DNA from: an uncultured Clostridia bacterium
GTDB lineage: Bacteria; Bacillota; Clostridia; TANB77; CAG-508
DNA: 64,000 nt
Direction: 5' to 3'
Assembly (NCBI GenBank): GCA_934120395.1
Contig: CAKOTZ010000001.1
Coordinates: 1 to 64,000 of the forward strand
Part shown: positions 62,101-64,000 of the stretch, piece by piece
Layout of the letters: every line of letters begins with the position of its first letter
How positions within the stretch are numbered: position 1 is the stretch's first letter
Position numbers and translations under genes: made by a program
The notes under the pieces: model-generated
Told to the model about the DNA's origin: nothing
The model's input: only the letters and a program-made list of their open reading frames with translations
Database searches by the model: none

Positions 62101-63863
62101 TAATAGAAAATAAAACAGACTTACAAATGAAAAATTTAACCATAAAAAAGGTAATACCTGATGGTATAAGTTATAAAGAAACAGAAATATTAACAGGACA
62201 AGGAAATGTTAGCTATGATGAAAATACCAATGAAGTTAAAATCATAAGTGAATCATTTGATGCTAATGGAATGATAGAAGTAAAAATTAAAGTTCAGGTT
62301 GATAAAATTTTAGATGATATTGATAAAAAAACAATTCAAACAAATTCTACAATAGAGGCTGAAGGAATAAAACAAAATAGTTCTAATACGGTTACAAATA
62401 CTATTGGAAAGCCCAAAATCAGTACTAGCATGGAAACAAATGTAAAACAAAAATATGTTTATGCTGGAGATTATATTACATATACGATTCATGTGAAAAA
62501 CGATAATGAAGCAACGGTTTCAAACTTATTTATAAAAAATTTAATACCTGAAAAAACAAAATTTATTTCAGGAACTTATTATAAAAACAATAATGAGTAT
62601 CAAATATTATCAAGTGGAAGTAGAGATATTGTTATAGAAACTAGTATGGGGAGAGAAGAAATTACAATAAGCATAACAGTGCAAGTTGAAGCATTATCGA
62701 ACGATGAAACTGAATTTAATATAGAAGCGGTTTCAAGCATGAGTGCAAATAATGTAGAACAAATGGAGATAGGAAGAATAACGCATACAATTATAAATAA
62801 TAATTCTAACTCTAATGTTGGAGATAAAGGAGAAGTAGGAGAGGATGGAGTTACACGTTATAGATTAAATGGACTAGCATGGGAAGATAATAATAAAGAT
62901 GGACAAAGACAAGAAAGTGAAAGTTTGCTTTCGGGAATCAAAGTATATTTATTAAAGGAAAATGGAGATATTGCTAAAGACTATAAAACTGGACAAGAAA
63001 AGATTGCGACAACTGATTCAAATGGTGCATATGAATTTAAAAATATAGAAACTGGAAAGTACATAATTGTATTTATGTATAACAATGAAGAATATTCTAT
63101 TACAGAATATCAAAAGACAGGAATAGCTAATGATAGAAATTCAGATGTTATTTCTAAAAAAGTTATATTTGATGGAAAAGAAGTAGATGCAGGAGTAACA
63201 GATATAATACAAGTTGGAGATAGAAGTTTGTATAGTATAGATATTGGATTATACAAAACACCGAAATTTAATTTAAAATTAGAAGCGGGAATAACAAATA
63301 TTACGGTTTCAACAAGTAAAAATACAATTAGACAAGACTATAATTTAGCACAATTTGCCAAGCAGGAAATTCATAGTAAAGAAATTAATGGAGCAGAAGT
63401 TATTATAGAGTATACATTGAATATTACAAATACAAGTGATGTAGCTGGAAGTGCAACTGAGATGTTAGCTAATATACCAAGTGAAATGACATTAAACTCA
63501 AATATGAATCCAGATTGGTATGAAGGAAAAGACAAGAAAATATATTCTATTGCTTTAGCAGATAAAATATTAAAACCTGGTGAAAGTACGCAATTAAAAA
63601 TGTACATATCGAAAAAAATGACAGATAAAAATACAGGTAACTTTAATGTTAATTTTGAAATATCAGAAACGTATAATCAAAACGGAATAGAGGAGGAAAC
63701 CAAAGAAGATAATAATCAAACGATTAAATGTTTGATAACAGTTGCAACAGGAAATACACCTATTTATATAGGAACATTAATAATAATTCTTATTGTATTA
63801 GCAGGAGTTATAAGTGGTGTAAAATTTTCTAGAAAATTCAAAAAAGAAAAGAGGTGGAAATAA
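59133..63863 (+). CDS. giant cell-surface protein, paralogue of the 45667 gene
   Basis: A 1576-residue paralogue with nearly the same length and order as the protein at 45667-50409. N-terminal hydrophobic segment (residues 8-28), middle domain shared with the first copy (e.g. NPFFLVEMPEEIENITIN against NPVFYIELPDGIENVNIK), DUF11-like repeats (EGQKLTYKIIAQNTGDKIAQNVILKNTIP; AGDYITYTIHVKNDNEATVSNLFIKNLIP), a SdrD B-like domain (GLAWEDNNKDGQRQESESL, about 1245), and a C-terminal membrane helix (TPIYIGTLIIILIVLAGVIS) with basic tail. AGAGG is only 2 nt from ATG 59133, so the exact start is less certain. It heads the second operon. Confidence 0.8.
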   Translation: MKHRRVFNKILIIYIISSLVVPNLVPFKNCFKSLATDESDHNSSKLMQSITKYIPFCNSNTDKGVIIQEKFSFSAEQLQNSEKLELEINSPEYAGILPTEIEIYHDGVILSQDNKENEFYSIDSKKEKSKIELKLNGAEAIQRDYYITWKYNEAAYEKYLDSTHVKEYEDGTIIKIEKDEETGNAWAYIDFVWDSTEPRPSSKILIDKIPMQVLIKAMLSEGDKQTEIEDTIQNELDVQISSFIDTQISSNVNEISKGILYAKKEFRYEIEHVVNITRNDVLGELGIYENNQSFVDEENTSINADAFYEQTIIKKSDFLNILGEEGYVSILDENNQEIYKITKDLAVSEDDNYIVNYTEPIKRISIKTSKIVNDGFMSIKNIKKLNEDVSYIKRNIEQFKKFQTNVTYNISNDNAINYEYQKILDIMLKDTITMANMSFNRQTLSSDEVNSGIELKIELNNNNEGSDLWANPFFLVEMPEEIENITINSTNIIYSNDLKIERTQILNVNGKKLIKINLSGIQNDYVTENVVGGTTIVLNVDIQLKELTPTSENKIVKLYYFNEGKTNYTNPENIVLDGEYLVGTNVNYINYVTNVGFKTIHIMEGFDENGTIISSYNGDINGKVEILSKEKIIKNQIVVMNNTGNQTTNIKIMERLPFKGNTSIETGEDLGSTFKADLLSKINIEGEEEKEYQVYYTENGQADYDLEKADNGWSTQTNSLSNIKAFMIVVNELEQGKKLVFEYKTHVPAMLEHEEYAYSDLITTYENNTPVGIVNDVSRTNKIGLTTGSGARMSINLVGGINDGEHLTEGQKLTYKIIAQNTGDKIAQNVILKNTIPKGTSYLEEEVIDNDIEIYNKYTYHASSNQIEWKLGNINPGEKVEVEYTVVVDNIPSIIEYYGGEEGFTEENGRYYIMVKNEQTGEKQKTEITDLPTIVIKNVARLQADNIEKEIISNETNNEVNKSYFNIIEESSKAKAAYLEEGENYYYTLIIENKTDLQMKNLTIKKVIPDGISYKETEILTGQGNVSYDENTNEVKIISESFDANGMIEVKIKVQVDKILDDIDKKTIQTNSTIEAEGIKQNSSNTVTNTIGKPKISTSMETNVKQKYVYAGDYITYTIHVKNDNEATVSNLFIKNLIPEKTKFISGTYYKNNNEYQILSSGSRDIVIETSMGREEITISITVQVEALSNDETEFNIEAVSSMSANNVEQMEIGRITHTIINNNSNSNVGDKGEVGEDGVTRYRLNGLAWEDNNKDGQRQESESLLSGIKVYLLKENGDIAKDYKTGQEKIATTDSNGAYEFKNIETGKYIIVFMYNNEEYSITEYQKTGIANDRNSDVISKKVIFDGKEVDAGVTDIIQVGDRSLYSIDIGLYKTPKFNLKLEAGITNITVSTSKNTIRQDYNLAQFAKQEIHSKEINGAEVIIEYTLNITNTSDVAGSATEMLANIPSEMTLNSNMNPDWYEGKDKKIYSIALADKILKPGESTQLKMYISKKMTDKNTGNFNVNFEISETYNQNGIEEETKEDNNQTIKCLITVATGNTPIYIGTLIIILIVLAGVISGVKFSRKFKKEKRWK

Positions 63864-63864
63864 T

Positions 63865-64000
63865 TTGAGAATAAATAGAATAATAACAATTCTGCTTTTA
63901 TGTTTAATTCTAGAAATTAGCCCAATTTCATATGCAAGGGAAAATTTGAACAATGTAAATGTATTGGAAAATAAACAGAATACAACTAGTAGTGCACAGC
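63865..64000 (+). CDS. surface protein N-terminus, truncated by window end
   Basis: Starts at TTG 63865, 7 nt after GAGGTGG and one base after the previous stop. The 45 visible residues start MRINRIITILLLCLILEIS and reach a signal-peptide end at PISYA-RENL. Position matches the VWA protein in the first operon (second gene, coupled start), so it is probably that protein's paralogue; the domains lie outside the window. Confidence 0.65.
   Translation, partial: MRINRIITILLLCLILEISPISYARENLNNVNVLENKQNTTSSAQ

Noticed and set aside
45667..64000. Sortase (LPXTG) anchoring of the giant surface proteins.
   Set aside because: No LPXTG-like motif precedes the C-terminal membrane helices, and no sortase gene is in the window.
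1..64000. CRISPR arrays, insertion sequences, prophage genes and tRNA genes.
   Set aside because: No regularly spaced repeats, transposase motifs, phage structural genes or cloverleaf-like sequences were found by reading both strands.

Overview
The window is a low-G+C (about 30% by eye) chromosomal segment from a Firmicute of the class Clostridia. It is most likely an anaerobic, spore-forming or recently spore-forming gut-type lineage. Pointers are the four-subunit pyruvate:ferredoxin oxidoreductase, the SleB-YpeB germination pair, a GerS/LolA-like lipoprotein, a giant 2-hydroxyacyl-CoA dehydratase-activase fusion, MinD-MinE-RodA, and an OLE RNA with its membrane partner. The exact taxon is inference.

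Layout. 1-4.3 kb: end of a 5S rRNA, a flavin reductase, then the classical rpmG-secE-nusG-rplK-rplA-[L10 leader]-rplJ-rplL cluster. 4.3-6 kb (minus): DUF4364 regulator and a diacylglycerol glycosyltransferase. 6.1-8 kb: sleB-ypeB. 8-10.5 kb: murF-ddl. 10.5-11.6 kb: no conventional gene, but a small hydrophobic-peptide/antisense-RNA pair that looks like a type I toxin-antitoxin locus, and about 600 nt of strongly self-complementary DNA that may be an undescribed structured RNA. 11.6-16.9 kb: tdk, yqeK, a DnaJ-like co-chaperone, then a three-gene operon ending in a frameshifted VirD4-type coupling ATPase with no other conjugation genes. 16.9-19.9 kb (minus): porGDAB. 20.3-22.8 kb: cca, then a 580-nt OLE RNA candidate with oapA. 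22.8-27 kb: pilin-like protein, minD, an extended minE, frameshifted rodA, dusB. 27-36.8 kb: LolA-like lipoproteins, an orphan mazF, mscS, mfd, frameshifted trmH-type methyltransferase, rnr. 37-45 kb: DUF4143 ATPase, second flavin reductase, then (minus) a two-gene cassette bracketed by 40-bp direct repeats (truncated alanyl-tRNA-synthetase-like protein plus MccF/LD-carboxypeptidase), and a 1441-residue activase/dehydratase fusion. 45.6-64 kb: two paralogous operons of giant surface proteins, each preceded by the same roughly 100-bp upstream element and separated by an inward-facing lgt.

How the parts work together. The first third is housekeeping (translation, secretion, cell wall, germination). 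The most unusual content is (i) the AlaRS-like/MccF-like cassette, which I read as a possible immunity module against an alanyl-adenylate-type inhibitor, (ii) the 10.5-11.5 kb RNA-rich region, (iii) the OLE RNA-OapA complex genes, and (iv) the duplicated surface-protein operons with a shared control element. Three conserved genes (virD4, rodA, trmH) are each restored by removing a single C lying directly 5' of a GG. Four such events share one signature, which suggests a systematic sequence error or a specific mutational process rather than independent decay.

All functional calls come from reading motifs and gene order; no database search was run.
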